From Callorhinus ursinus (Eukaryota; Chordata; Mammalia; Carnivora; Otariidae): DNA of 64,000 nt. Below the pieces are notes generated by a model. The model was given only the letters and a program-made list of their open reading frames with translations, searched no databases and was not told the DNA's origin. Each line of letters starts with the position of its first letter. Position 1 is the first letter of the stretch. Below, one piece after another: positions 11,832-31,427 of the stretch. The position numbers and the translations under genes are program-made. The stretch is taken from the NCBI RefSeq assembly GCF_003265705.1, contig NW_020312788.1, positions 5,560,301-5,624,300 of the forward strand, written 5' to 3'.

Positions 11832-13204
11832 AATTTTTGTAACTTTCCAGTACTCTACCCAATACCATATCTAGATTTTTGGCCAATATTAAAACTAGAT
11901 ATCCAATACACTCTTCTTAATTGATTTCCATTCCATGAAAAAATTTAAAGATGAATTATTATATTTAATGTGTATTCTTTACATTTATATTTTTTTCTGA
12001 TAGATCATTTTTACATGATAGAAATTTACCTTTAAATGGCATTTCAAAGATAGAAACAAAGACAGAACAATTAAATACAAAACAAAAGCAAAACCTTTAG
12101 TCTTTTGGCTTGATTGTAATGTGGTTTACCGTTCTTTATGGTAATAGCATTTTCCTGCATGCATTTCACCAACACACTACAAGTCAATAGCTTTAGTATA
12201 AAGAATCTATGTTTAATGTTGCTTGTGAAAGAAAAACAAAATGTTTTGCTGTAACTGGTAATATAATTTCACTACCTGGCTTTGTGAGAAAACAAACAAA
12301 CAAACTTGGGTCCCAGATCATAACTGATACAGTTCTAATGCCATACGGGTCAATAAGAGTAAGATATATCTGGGTAAACAAACACTGGAAAAGACTGACG
12401 ATTTACTAAATAAAAAGACTAGGTGGAAACATCTGATCCAAGCAATGCCAAGAATATCAACTGATCTTTCCTTACGCCTCTTTCCATGATAAGGCATTAC
12501 TATTTGAAAGCAAATAAATGCTGGACTCAGTCTGAGATTTGTTTCACATTGAAATGTGTGCAAAGTTTACAGTACTAATAAAAAAGCAGAAACCTACACT
12601 GCATCTTAGTCTTTGTTTCTTATTTTGTGAAGTGCTGCAATTTAAAAGTGCTAGGAACAGAAACTAACAATAGTGACTGTGACATCAACCTGAAGATACT
12701 TTTAATTTCTCATTTTATGTACAAAAGGCTGAAAAATAAAATAAAATGAACTTTGTACAGTATTTATATTTTCTTAGAAAACTCTAACCATATAGTTTCA
12801 ACAGATTTAAGCAGCTTGCAACATGTTCGTACAGTCGGGCTTTTTACCATAGTGTTCAATTAAGATTGGGAGAATAAAAAGCAAGAAGCTCTTCATTGTT
12901 TGCTGCAACCTATTGCTTAATGACATGAAGAATGAGGTCTGGGTCGAACAATTTGCTTCACTTTACCACTGACATATGGCTTCCCATATTGGACTTCTGA
13001 ACAGTGGAAGGAATAAGATACAGCAGCCTGGGCAAGAGAAACATGCAGCGGTGACAGCTTCAAACTACAGTGGAGCCAATGACATTATATTACCTGTTGA
13101 AAGCTTGCAAACTATACTTACTGTGGTACATATTTGATGCAATAAATACTGTGCTTAAGTCATCATTTTTGTTTGCTCAAACATGCACCACTGGGTAAAA
13201 TGAC

Positions 13205-13212
13205 TATTTACA
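13205..13212 (-). promoter_or_regulatory. Pumilio-type element UGUAAAUA
   Basis: The gene strand reads TGTAAATA, an exact match to the UGUANAUA consensus bound by PUM1/PUM2. It lies in the predicted 3' UTR about 1.04 kb after the stop. Binding is inferred, not shown. Confidence 0.45.
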
Positions 13213-13462
13213 AAGCAGACTTTTATTGTTTAAATTGACATATACTATGTCAACCTCACCAAGAGCAGAAGATGGCTAAACAATACTGCAGGAAAAAAGC
13301 AGAATCAACTTTATAAAGTGGTGGGGGGGGTGCTTTTTGGTCAATTCAGTTTCTTAAAAGGATTGATAGGATATTTTTAGTTTATGCCAAAGGACACTTA
13401 TCAAAAATGGGATAGTCATGCTGCCAGGACTCTGAATGACTATGTAATGGTGTGTGTGTACA

Positions 13463-13478
13463 TATATACATATATACA
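13463..13478 (-). promoter_or_regulatory. Tandem Pumilio-type elements UGUAUAUA x2
   Basis: The gene strand reads TGTATATATGTATATA, two abutting exact UGUANAUA matches. They sit in a TG/TA-rich stretch (13448-13490), so chance occurrence in low-complexity DNA is possible. Confidence 0.45.
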
Positions 13479-14253
13479 TGTACATATAATGGATTATGTA
13501 AAAATAAAACAATTCTTCAACGCTTGTGAATTCTATGGAACATTTACAGGCACATTAAAATTTTTCTGGATGAGATACCTTAAAAACATGAATAGCTATT
13601 TAAGCACCTCAAAAATCTAAAAACATCTTGAAACAAGAAGTAAACTCTTTCTTTTTGTGATGTGATTTTTTTTCATGTGTGAATGAGAAGTGCAGCATGC
13701 CTTCATTTAAAATATATCCAGTTATACAATAGAGAAACGCAGAATTTCCTACCTTTAATCCCTCTCCCCAAACATAAACCCATTTACAAAAATAGTCACA
13801 TATAATAGTAAACAACCTGTGAATTAAAAAAAAAAGGTGATAAATTCACAGCATACATTTTGTAAAAATATGGCAGGTGTGGCAGTTAAATCATAAACAG
13901 TGGTGACAATTACTATCATCAAGTGTCACGTGTTGAATTTACATAAAAATTTAACTTCCCTCCCCCCTTTAAAGTGGTTCCTATAGTCTGAGTAGCCATT
14001 ACATCTCTGCTCTTCAGCAGTGTCAGCTGGTTGTGAAAACAGAAACCTCCTGTCAATGCTGTTTTCCTGGTTTATTGAGTCCCAGTTTGCTGACCAGAGG
14101 TCTCTGTCTTGTTATAGGCACTGACCTTAAGTATACATTTGTAAAAACAGTCAGTTTGGCATAGACCTCCTGTGGGAGTCCTGTTGACACCAATACATCA
14201 CCATCACAGGCTGTAAACAATTGATCACAGAATGGAATATTCTTTGTTCTTTT

Positions 14254-15459
<1,206 letters not shown>

Positions 15460-15796
15460 TCAAGAAACAAAAACAAAAAATAGTGTTATATTTAATAGCA
15501 GTGAATACAAATTTACATGGATTAGATAATCACTAGTTTTACAAAATGTGGACATAAGAATTAGGTATACATACACACATACACACACAATCTGCAGTAT
15601 TTGTTTAGCAAAATGAAACTGATGTTTGTTGTTATAACATTAACCCTTTTATGCTAACTGAGGTTTCAATGGTCATTTTTCCTAGTTCGAGAAAAGCATC
15701 TACTGAAAGATTCAACCACTGAAGGCCTAAAGATGTCACAAAGTATATGGCGGCCAAGCAAAGGAGTGGATTTGTAGTTCTAAAATACCAGTTCTA

Positions 15797-15986
15797 GGGC
15801 GCCTGCGTGGTTCAGTCGTCAAGCATCTGCCTTCAGCTCAGGTCATGCTCCCAGGGTCCTGGGATCGAGCCCCGCCTCGGGCTCCCTGCTCGGCGGGAAG
15901 CCTGCTTCTCCCTCTCCCACTCCCCCTGCTTGTGTTCCCTCTCTCGCTGTGTCTCTGTCAAATAAATAAATAAAATCTTAAAAAAA
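15797..15986 (+). mobile_element. CAN-SINE in intron 25
   Basis: Antisense to the gene. Head GGCGCCTGCGTGGTTCAGTC, tail AAATAAATAAATAAAATCTT and poly(A). The 14-bp duplication AAAATACCAGTTCT occurs at 15782-15795 and 15987-16000. Confidence 0.95.
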
Positions 15987-16224
15987 AAAATACCAGTTCT
16001 GGTACTGGCATAAGAACTAATGGACAAGGCTTGTGATTTTTGGATTGGAATATGGGAGTTCTTATCCTGAGACGGTTATGATCCGTTTTATTTGCAAGGT
16101 GGCAAGAATGATGGACAGGAGAGAATCCAGGCTTTGGAGACAGACATACTTGTGACTGAATCCTATCTCTTTTTTTCCACATCACTAAATGGTGATAGTA
16201 TCTACTTCTGTTGTTGTTTTTGTT

Positions 16225-16450
16225 AAACTTAGTACTTTCTGAGCCTTTTCTTTGTTCTAGGCATGCTACTACGTGCATCTACTTACATAATCTCATTTAA
16301 TTCTCACAATAACACTTTACAGAAATATTCCCTGGAAAGCCAGGAATTGGAGGTAACTTGCCATTGGTCACTGAGCTGGTAAGTAGTGAAAATAGGGAAG
16401 CTCCAGGCCAGATCTGTATGGTCCAGAGTCTCATCCTTTAATCACTATAT
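16225..16450 (+). mobile_element. MIR element
   Basis: It shows the MIR pattern in order: 'taatctcatttaattctcac', 'ggaggtaacttgcc', 'gtcactgagctggtaagtag' and a 3' part 'ctttaatcactatatgacc'. It is old and diverged, with no coding role. Confidence 0.65.
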
Positions 16451-17075
16451 GACCACCTCATAGGATCAGAGTGGCACATTGTTTCAGTGTTCTAGTCCAC
16501 CAGAGAAAGCAGTATAAAGAGTGGAATACTACTTTTTTCTCTCTATATATGTTTTCTTTTCTCAAATAGGCAGAACCTTGTCTTAAATCTCTTATATTTA
16601 CTGCCAGCACCTCATTTAATGCCCTATACCTAACCATTTAATATGTATTAATGAAAATGAGTCTGTTTTAGTTTTTTGAACAAAATGGCTACTTCTGGAG
16701 AAAGAATATTACAAACCATAGGAACTATCTGAATCCAAAGGTATGATGAAGTTTATTTATGTGTGAATATATGTAAACACACATGCAAACTATTCCAATT
16801 TTCAATAGCTTATTTCTGGACTATGTGATTACTTCTAATAATTTTTGTGTGTATGTGTGTGTGTGAATTATTTATTCAAAGCAGTACTTGTCTATACCAC
16901 AGGAGTCTGAGTGACTATAGGAGTGTTATGACAAATTGCAGTTATTGTCTTCTGAAATGAGACAAGATGATAAATGAAAGCTGAAAATATAAAATCTTTT
17001 TTTTTTACACATCATTTCATGCACAGCATGCAACAAGAGAAATGACAAACTGAAGAATGGACTATTAGGCTTTTA

Positions 17076-21400
<4,325 letters not shown>

Positions 21401-21789
21401 CTACAAAATATTAAGTAATGATAACTATTAGAACTACTACTTGTTTTATAAAAAAGATATCAGCTAATTTTCAATTCTCAAAGCATATCTCAACTGTTAG
21501 AAATGGAAAATAAAAGATCAAACATTAAACAGATTTTATGAAACATCAAATCTAACATGCTTTTTGAAGAGTCCTGCAAGACCATTCACTGACTTGACAA
21601 AGTGAAACAACTCATAGAAAAGTCTAGATAATTAAAATTATTTTCACCCAATAAATTTCTAGATTATGAATGCACTTTCCCTTATAGGCAAAGTCCCCCA
21701 ACAGGGCATGCAAAGTGAGGATCTCCCCTTCCTGCAGAAGAGATGTTTGCATTACACTATTTTACGTTAAAATCTTTAAGATTTAGTCT

Positions 21790-21930
21790 CTTTGATTTGG
21801 TTTTTTTCAACTGTAAAATGAAAATAATAGAACCTTAACCTCATAGGGTGGTTGAGAAGGTTAAATATATTAATATATGAAAAGTGCTTAAAGAAATAGT
21901 GCCTGGCCTATTATAATAGCTGAGTGTAAA
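21790..21930. mobile_element. MIR-like fragment
   Basis: 'caactgtaaaatgaaaataa' followed by 'ggttaaatatattaatatat' and 'agtgcttaaagaaatagtgc' follows the MIR 3' pattern. It is diverged. Confidence 0.5.
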
Positions 21931-22379
21931 GGTTTGATTTCTATTACACATTTCTTTTCATAGGTTAGAATTATTATTTTATGTGTGGATATGGGTACCT
22001 CTGTAGGATCATGCCCTTCTGAAAATGAGTCTATAGGCTCTAGGCACGGGTTCTGTAACAATGATGCCTTGTCTTGTCCAGCACACTTGTGGTCAAAAAA
22101 AGAGTGACAGTTGGTGTGAGCTTTGGCTGTAATCTATAGCTCAGGTCTCAAAGGATATTGTTCTAACCAATTCAGTTAAGCAGTCACAGTGGTAATGGAT
22201 ACAGGTAATGACCCACTGTGTCTCATGAAATCAATTTAGAGGATAAAGGCCAACATGATATGTTTTTCTAATGAAATAGAGTAAAATGGAAAATGTTAGA
22301 AATATTGTAAAAGTACCTATTCTTTGATGAGACTTTTATTTCATTTATATGTGTATACAGTGAACAGTGATATAAAATG

Positions 22380-23170
22380 ATATTTTTAAACATTTTAAAA
22401 TTAAATACAATACATACAGAAAAGTGCACAGCCCATAAGTGTAAAATGTAGTAATAAATTGTTATAAAGTGAATTTCACCGTGCAGGACATTGCCAGGAA
22501 CTCAGAAACCCTTGATACATCCTTCCCAAATATAAACTCTATAATCCCTGCTAGAGGCGACATTATCCTGACTTTTATGGTAATTCTTTCCTCGCTTTTT
22601 CTTTAGAGTTAACACTTAAGTATGCATTCTTGAACAGTAAGATTAGTTTTGTCTATATTTTGTCTAGTGGATACATTTGTTATAACTGTTATATTTTTAG
22701 ATTCATCCACATTGCTCTGTATGCTGTATACATATATCATTTCATCATTGCATAACATTCAATTATTTGTCCATTTTTACTACTTTTGAGCTGTTTCCAG
22801 TTTTTGCTAGTTCAAAAAGTTATGTTCATTCTTGTGCTTAGATTCTGCTATGCCTGTGCACAAGTTTCTGTAGGATATATTGCTAAAAATGAAATTGCAA
22901 GGTGAAAGAATATCTTGAATTTTATTGACTAATGTGATAATGCCCAACTTTTTAAAAGAAATATTTATCCATTTTGCCCTGTCAGCACTGCATAAGTTAT
23001 TATTGCTCTTTATCCTTGACAATACTTGGTATTGTCATACTTTTTAATATTGCCAATGAGGTAAATGTATAGTTAACGCCATGTTGTGGTTTAAATTTGC
23101 ACTTCTCTGATAACTACTGAGATTAAGAGGGAGCAACTTTTCATAATTTTAGTGTCCACTTGGATTTCAT
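22380..23170 (-). mobile_element. Old L1 fragment in intron 22
   Basis: The + strand reads as antisense L1: 'cagaaaagtgcacagcccat', 'gattcatccacattgctctg', 'gtccatttttactacttttg' and 'gcacttctctgataactact'. It is sense to SCN2A. There is no intact ORF. Confidence 0.6.
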
Positions 23171-23349
23171 CATTTGTAAAATGCTTGAACGCTGAGGAAT
23201 TATGTAGCTATTGTCCGCTAAGTTACTAAGGAAGAAACCAAAAGAAAGTTGTATATCAAGCTGCTGCTAGGGAAGGCAGAGAGAACTCTAAATGAATTAT
23301 GCAAAGCAGGTAGGAAAGTACTGTAGAAGAAAGTGGTCATGAGCCCATT

Positions 23350-23530
23350 GTTTGTGGTCAGAGTTCAAAAACACGTACTACCACTTAACGCATTGAGCCT
23401 CTTTGCTTCAATAGTGAAATGGAGTTAATTATCAACCACCCAGTAACGTTGTTATTTAAGATTAAATGGGATTGTGTAAGAAAGCTGTTAGCAGAGTGAG
23501 TAGTAATAAGTAGTAAGTTATTAGTATTAT
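23350..23530. mobile_element. MIR-like fragment
   Basis: The body 'gcctctttgcttcaatagtg', 'aagattaaatgggattgtgt' and 'gttagcagagtgagtagtaa' resembles the MIR core and tail. Assignment is tentative. Confidence 0.4.
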
Positions 23531-24305
23531 TCAAAAAAGCACATGACTGGGATTCCTGATTGTACTCACAGAGATACAATGCAGGGTTTTTAGTTCTCAT
23601 GCTCGCTCTCTCTCTTTTTTTTTAATAAGGTAAAAAAAAAACCCAACAACTCGAATTCTTCCTCAGTTACCACCTGGTTATTGGTGCTAGGAAAATAACA
23701 TTTCAAATTTAATTACTATGCTCTGGCAATATACCAGAAGCCAATCTCCTTTTTTTTAATGTGATTTCCTCCCCCATTGTTAAATAGTGAAAAATTAATG
23801 AAAACTACAAAATTTTCAAAAGTGCTGAGGTGTCTAAGGCAGATTGTGAAGGCCCCTTCCTTCTATCACAAAATCTCACTTCCCAGAGAAAAACACTGTA
23901 AAGTTTTCTGTTTGTTTTTTTTCCACCATTAGCCAGATTCTGCCTATTCCAGGGAAGATAAAAAGATGGAAGAAATCTGTGACAGACGAAGAAAGTGCAT
24001 GTACAGATTGAGGGCTTCTAATGCACTAATGTCCGTAACTATCAGAGCCAAAAATAAAATGTCTCATTTTGCAAAATCAACAAAATTTTAAGTGCTGGGT
24101 GCCACGCTAGATACTAGAAAAGATGTGTTAGAAGATTTACAGTGAGCAGAGAAAAACATTCAAATCAAAATTTTGTAATACAGATGTTTTCTATAAATAT
24201 ATATATATAAATTTCTATAAATATAAATATAAATCTATAAATTGACCCATTGTTTTATTTATTAGCAAATTACAACACTGTAGAAATAGTCACTGGATCA
24301 AATTA

Positions 24306-25953
<1,648 letters not shown>

Positions 25954-26439
25954 TCAACAATTTCTGAACACTATTAAAAGAACAGCAGTCAAGTGACAGA
26001 AAATATACCTGTTCCTAAAATATTGGGCAGAAACTAGTACCTGGTAGCTCCAATAAAAAATTTTTACAATTACAGTTCATAATGACATAAAATATATTTT
26101 ATATTGTGGAATGTTTTCTCAGGAGGTAAGAACATACACAGAGCAAATGTTCATCAAAGAATGGAACTAATTATAAATGCAAATAGTGACATGGCAACAG
26201 CAACAGTGTCAGCGTGTGAATATCACAATTTCCGAATATTTGCAAACCATAAAATTTACTATCCACAATTTGAAAGTGAAAGAGAACAACACTTGAGGGT
26301 TAATTTCCAGGGCAAAAGGGAACACTGGTAATGATTATTCTGAGAAAGCAAGTGTAAGCCAGGACTGTCCCAAGCAGTGTAGTCTAGGGTCACCCTACAG
26401 CTACAACTCCGGAGCAAAGAGATCGAAGCACGGAAATCG

Positions 26440-26560
26440 AATACGTGACAGGAGGAAAAGGTTTGGAAGTCAGGAGCTCTGTGTCCCAGTTTACATCACA
26501 AATTAGCTGTGCGCCTTTGGGCAAGTTATCTCATTTCTCTGATCCCCCTTTGGGGAATCC
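26440..26560 (+). mobile_element. MIR fragment
   Basis: The MIR core is recognisable: 'aattagctgtgcgcctttgg' followed by 'gcaagttatctcatttctct'. It is short and old. Confidence 0.65.
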
Positions 26561-26844
26561 CTTTCAGAAGAAAATTCTCGTAAAGGATTGCAATTTGAGC
26601 CCAGGGTTTTCACTTAATGGCTTTGTTACTTGCAGCTTTCTCAATTAACTAGGGCTTTCAGGAAACATTTTTCAGCACTTTTTAAAATTATCCCTCAAGG
26701 AGATATTTAGCTAAAAATCGTGTTCTGTGCAAGTGCACCTAACCTACTTCAGCAATAAACTTTATCAATGAGCAGGCATGTAAAATATAAGAAATACATG
26801 CATTAATCTTCCTCAACTCACTTATGGGATAAAAATATGTAAAA

Positions 26845-27153
26845 ATACATATACACACACACATACGTACGTACGTACATACACACACACACCTACACAC
26901 ACGTACGTACACACGTACATACATACACACACGTACGTACATACACGTACATGCGCACACACACGTACGTACACACACGCATGCACGTACATACATACAC
27001 GCACGTACGCACGTACATACATGCACACACGTACATACACACGTATGTATGTACACACGTACATACATACACACACGTGCATGCATACACACACGTACGT
27101 ACATACATACACACACACATACGTACGTATGTACATACATACACACATATATA
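26845..27153. repeat. 309-bp alternating purine-pyrimidine tract (AC/GT/ACGT/TACA mosaic)
   Basis: Every dinucleotide step alternates purine and pyrimidine from 26845 to 27153, with a single exception at 26893 (C in a purine position). It is a mosaic of CA runs and self-complementary ACGTACGT blocks, with about 26 CpGs in otherwise CpG-poor DNA. Such tracts are the classic substrate for left-handed Z-DNA and cruciforms. The His/Thr/Tyr- or Cys/Val-rich open frames in several frames on both strands are artefacts of the repeat. Confidence 0.95.
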
Positions 27154-28425
27154 AATCTATGAGCAACGATATCTTACAACCAATCACACCAGACGGGTAC
27201 TTGGCAAAAGGCACAACTCATCTGCAAATTGGCACCTGGAGCCTATTCAGTAAAGAATAATATTTTAAAGTATTTTTAAATGAAAGTAACTTTTAAAGAA
27301 CTTATTGTAGTGTTATTATGAGAACTTCAACTCTCTGATAATGTAGAGGTACTTGTAGACTTGACAGTTTATTTTTAAGTTCACTACAACAAATGCTCTG
27401 CAAATGTGAGGAGATTCTAGTTAACAGAGTTTAAAAAAAACAACAACAACTGGAAAGCAAAGACATAATACATGTGTTTTCCAAGATAGTCAGATGTATG
27501 GAATGGCTGGCAATTTAGGTCCTTATCTATGAAAATTTGGTATAGAAAATATGAAATTATTCTAATACTGAGAGTTTGCCCTTTTAAAATTAAAACTACT
27601 GCAAAAACGGTGATTTTAAATTGGTAAAGTGAAAAGAATATAACAGCTAACAATTCTTTACTACGCAACCAGGAGCACACCAACACACAAATCCACACAC
27701 CTACACACATTTCTGTTTATGTTTGCAACATTCAGAGAAAATCCGAAGTAACTACTTTCAAATTATCAGAAAAAGCATCATTTTCTAACAGTTTCTTTTA
27801 GAATAGCAAAATCCACAGAGATAGGATGTCATCATTTCCTCTGTGCTGAGGGTGTGTTGGTCTCAGGTTTTGTGCCCCGGAGGGGGTGACAAATGGTAGC
27901 ACAAATTCCTCCGTCCTTTGTACCACCTTTCTAAATGAGTATTGGATTTCCACAGCTGACCTACTTTTTAGCCACCTCAGCCTGTGTTTGAAAGCTAAAG
28001 GGCCAGATTCAGATTTTAAAAGGCTCAAACACATCACATGGAGCAATGAAGAAATGATGAAGAATTCTTTGGGGTTTTAAATTACAGTCAGTGGAATTTC
28101 CTGCACATTTACAAATGGAACGAACATAACGAATCTTGACTCACATCGGAAGTCTACACAACATGATAGAGATTTCCCAGAGAGTGAAAAACCTACTTAC
28201 AAGCAATCTAATTGTTTCTAATAAGAAGCTATCACTTAGGTATTCTATTCTGTGAGTGTCTCCAACAGTGTCAAGTTTATGATGTCTGACAAATATTGAT
28301 TGATAGGTTATGTCAGTATGAATGTATAAGATATAAATTCTCCATGGATTTGTCATTTCTGAGGTACAAAGTGGCAGTCTGTTCTCAATTATAATTTCAG
28401 CAAATTCTAAGGCATGCGGTCTTAC

Positions 28426-28548
28426 CCTCATTCCTTCAAACCGGGATAAGGCTCTCAGTGGCCTCAGAGCTCTTAGTGTTCTGAGGGATTTGATGGCACC
28501 AAGTTCTGAGTACCCCAAGGCATTTGCAGTCAAGCTAACCAATGACAC
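28426..28548 (-). CDS. SCN2A: SCN2A exon 20: DIII S3 end and S4 voltage sensor
   Basis: 123 bp, 41 codons (residues 1284-1324), reading [20 protein letters not shown] and then the S4 helix ([19 protein letters not shown]) with basic residues at every third position. R1319 of the ..SRFEGMR end is a residue linked to benign familial epilepsy in human SCN2A. The acceptor is TCTGTATAG|GTG and the donor ATGAGG|GTAAGACCG. This is the exon whose paralogue in SCN8A (exon 18) has neonatal/adult alternatives; no second copy of it is visible in the adjacent introns. Confidence 0.98.
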
Positions 28549-28626
28549 CTATACAGAGAAAGCAACACAGTTTTCTCATTTACAGACAAAAATGCTTACC
28601 CGGTTCAACCTTGCTCTGCAATAAAC

Positions 28627-28796
28627 CAGTAGTTCTCAACCTTTAGTGAGTACCAAAATCACTTGGAGGGCTTGAAAACACAGATTACTGGCAGAGTCTG
28701 ATTCAGCGGTTTTGGGGTGGGGCCTGAGATCTTCAGGTTTCCAGGTAAGGCTAAAGATACTGGTCTATGAGCCATACTTTGAGAACCACTGCCATA
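28627..28796 (+). mobile_element. MER5A (hAT-Charlie) DNA transposon remnant
   Basis: It opens with CCAGTAGTTCTCAACCTT and closes with TTTGAGAACCACTG, the MER5A terminal inverted repeats. The inside has 'aaaatcacttggagggcttg' and 'gattcagcggttttggggtg'. It is non-autonomous and nearly full length. Confidence 0.85.
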
Positions 28797-29609
28797 AACT
28801 TATGAGAAAGAAGCTATACATGTTCTCTTTTCAAAGATTCTTTATAAGAACAGTTTTTTTTAATTAAATGTAAAACAAGAAAAAGAATGCCACTGAAATG
28901 CAATCTTCATCTACAGATCTGTAAAATTTATCATCTCTCCTATTATTTAGCTGACCCAAAAGGGAGATGACTAAAACTTAGTGTAAGTACAAAGGTGAAC
29001 TAAGCAAACCACTGGCGAATCTGAACACAAATACACTCAGAAAGATCTAGGCCTCTGAAAGTGGCTTTGTCTTTCTGTCAACTTCAGTATGAGGGCATCA
29101 AACCACGAACTAGGTCAAATTAAAATAATTAGCCAAAAAAAAGAAAAATTGAGATTTTAGTATGACTAATTAGAAATTGCCAGAATAATGATTTTAGTCA
29201 TTTATACAGATGACTAATGTAGTTGATAGAAATTCTAAAATCTCAACTAAAAAGGAAAAGAGTAACTGTCATAGGTAGCACAGAAATGTCTGATTTCCCT
29301 TGAAAATACATAGAAAACTCATTAAAACTACACAAACTAAGAAAAACTATTTTGTCCCAAAGGACACTTGAATTTCAAAAACAGATAAATAAAAATAGAT
29401 GTGTCATAGAGCTTTTAAGAGTATGGTGTTAATGGATATTTAAAAAAATATTTTTTAAGAAAAAGTACACAGAAAAGTTTTACAAAATTTATTCAAACTA
29501 ATTTTGCACATGTAATGTGAAATAGAAAAAACCCTCTAAATCTGGCCAAAAATGAGCTACAAAAATTTATCTTAAGTGGTTCACATATTTTCCCTAAAAT
29601 CTAAATTTT

Positions 29610-29766
29610 ATTTATTTATTTGAGAGAGAGGGTGAGAGAATTCATGAGCAGGGGGGAAGGGTAGAGGGACAAGCAGGGAACCTGATGCAGGACTCGATCC
29701 CAGGACCCCGGGATCATAACCTGAGCCAAAGGCAGACGCTTAACCGACTGAGCCACCCAGGCGCCC
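29610..29766 (-). mobile_element. CAN-SINE in intron 19
   Basis: Reverse copy, sense to SCN2A. Its GAGCCACCCAGGCGCCCC head ends at 29766. The duplication 'taaaatctaaatttta' / 'taaaatctaaacttttaa' flanks it. Confidence 0.93.
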
Positions 29767-30094
29767 CTAAAATCTAAACTTTTAATTTTAGGCCTAGTGA
29801 AGCCCTCTCTTCACTAATAATTGGAAAATAAAGTTACTAGATTATCATTTGTTGTGAAGATTTTCTGTATATAAAATATGAGGACCTGGACTACTTACTT
29901 TATCTTCCCTGAAGACAGAATCAATAAGAAATAGGAATAAACTAAAGGATAAAAGATAAAAGTAGGACATAAGAAAAAAAATTCTGAACAGGGGCAGTAT
30001 TTATTGGCCAACTAAAAGAAGTGGTAAAATACCCAATTTTATGTGACTTGTGTAGCTGAATGTGAGAAGGAGATACATTTATGCTTTCTCCTCT

Positions 30095-30660
30095 TCCTGG
30101 AACAATCTCCTAACTGGTCTTCTGGTCTCTAAAAAATCCCCTTTCTATTCCATCATTCACAACTGCACCAAATTTCTCTCCCTAAAAGAGCAAGCTGTTC
30201 TTGTCACTTTCCATATAGAATGCTTCAGGGGCTTCTTGAACTAGATCAGAGGCCTACATCTCCTTGGATGGCATCACAGTTCTTTAAACTCTTGTCCAAC
30301 TTACCTTTCTTATCTTGTCATCCAATTAGAAAACACTTTCCCTCACCCCGTGGCACTATCCTTAACCCTCTAGGATTATTTGTTGCTTGCACAGGCCCCG
30401 CTTGGCATGCATGGGTCTTAATGCTTTGGTGTCCTTCCCCTTATCTGTATCAGCTGACATTCTCAGCCCTCAAACTCCAGCTCACAAGGGCACTGCCTCA
30501 TAAAGCCTTGCCTCCTTCCTCAGGGAAGTGAACGGCACTTCTAATACAGATGTCATCTTGTTGTGTACGTATCTTTCCTCACTAGTCGACTGTAAGCTCC
30601 CACAAGCCAGAAAAATGACATTCGTATTTGTATCTTCCGTAACAAAACAGATGATCAAGA
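30095..30660. mobile_element. L2-like LINE 3' region
   Basis: The pyrimidine-rich text 'ctgcctcataaagccttgcc', 'ctgtaagctcccacaagcc' and 'atgcttcaggggcttcttga' follows the L2 3'-end pattern. Overlapping small ORFs are not protein genes. Confidence 0.55.
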
Positions 30661-31229
30661 ATATATTTGACATAAAGCAAAGTACTGATGAGTTTAATAT
30701 ATTGTCATAATAATTTTCTTAAATCTAAGAAGGTAAATATCAGGATATGTTCAGTAATATGAGCATCGGCTGCAGGGCAACTAGATTGCTCCTAAGAATT
30801 TCTTTATATTCAGGTCATATTGATTTAATGTCTTTAATGTTACACAGGTACATTATATATCAGGTATTTTTATTACAAATTTTCCAATGTATCGTGATCA
30901 CATATAAAAAAATTTTAAAAAGTATCATTGGTAATCTAATTATACAAATAAAAGAACTGGTATGTTTTTCCATTGTGTAATATCCAATCATATGTGGTTT
31001 TAAGTATTTATTTATTGTCTTCTTTTATTGCCAGAAAACTTTTGATGTAATTCTGCATGTAGCCTTATATATTATATTTAATAGTAGATTTGCTATAGAC
31101 AGATTAGGAAAAAATATAACAAGGATACTCTTCTCTCTTAAATTCAAAGAACTCTCTGTTTCCTCATATTTCGTTTCTTTGGTTTGGTGCTTAGAAAGCT
31201 CAAACTGGATTAAAAGTTGATAGTTTTTC

Positions 31230-31427
31230 TTTTTCTTTTTTTTTTTAAGATTTTATTTATTTATTTATTTGAGAGAGAGAGACAGAGATAGCAAGAGAGA
31301 GCATGACTGGGGAGGAGAGGGAGAAGCAGGCTCCCTGCAGAGGATCCTTGCTGAGGATCCCAGGACCCTGGGATCATGACCTGGGCCAAAGGCAGCAGCT
31401 TAGCCGACTGAGCCACCCAGGCGCCCC
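31230..31427 (-). mobile_element. CAN-SINE in intron 19
   Basis: Reverse copy with a long T-tail, (GA)n and the head GAGCCACCCAGGCGCCCC. The imperfect duplication 'aaaagttgatagtttttc' / 'aaaagtttatattttttc' surrounds it. The body has a local rearrangement near 31340-31365 (GAGGATCC repeated). Confidence 0.92.

Larger units (their letters stand above)
11808..14253 (-). other. SCN2A: SCN2A 3' untranslated region (probable extent)
   Basis: This stretch follows the SCN2A stop codon, contains no SINE or L1, and ends at a credible poly(A) site. AATAAA (reverse strand) lies at 11826-11831, followed within about 35 nt by a GU-rich stretch (minus strand GTTGTGTGTCC near 11790-11805). A length of about 2.4 kb fits the long 3' UTR known for SCN2A mRNAs. 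Upstream AATAAA copies at 13222-13227 and 14071-14076 could give shorter forms. The exact end is inferred. Three Pumilio-type motifs and a C8-type run (G8 on the + strand, near 13323) lie inside. Confidence 0.65.

Noticed and set aside
26739..27260. Several overlapping long ORFs on both strands rich in Cys/Val/Tyr or His/Thr/Tyr
   Set aside because: They are produced by the alternating purine-pyrimidine repeat; a repeat lacking stops in several frames on both strands is not evidence of a protein.
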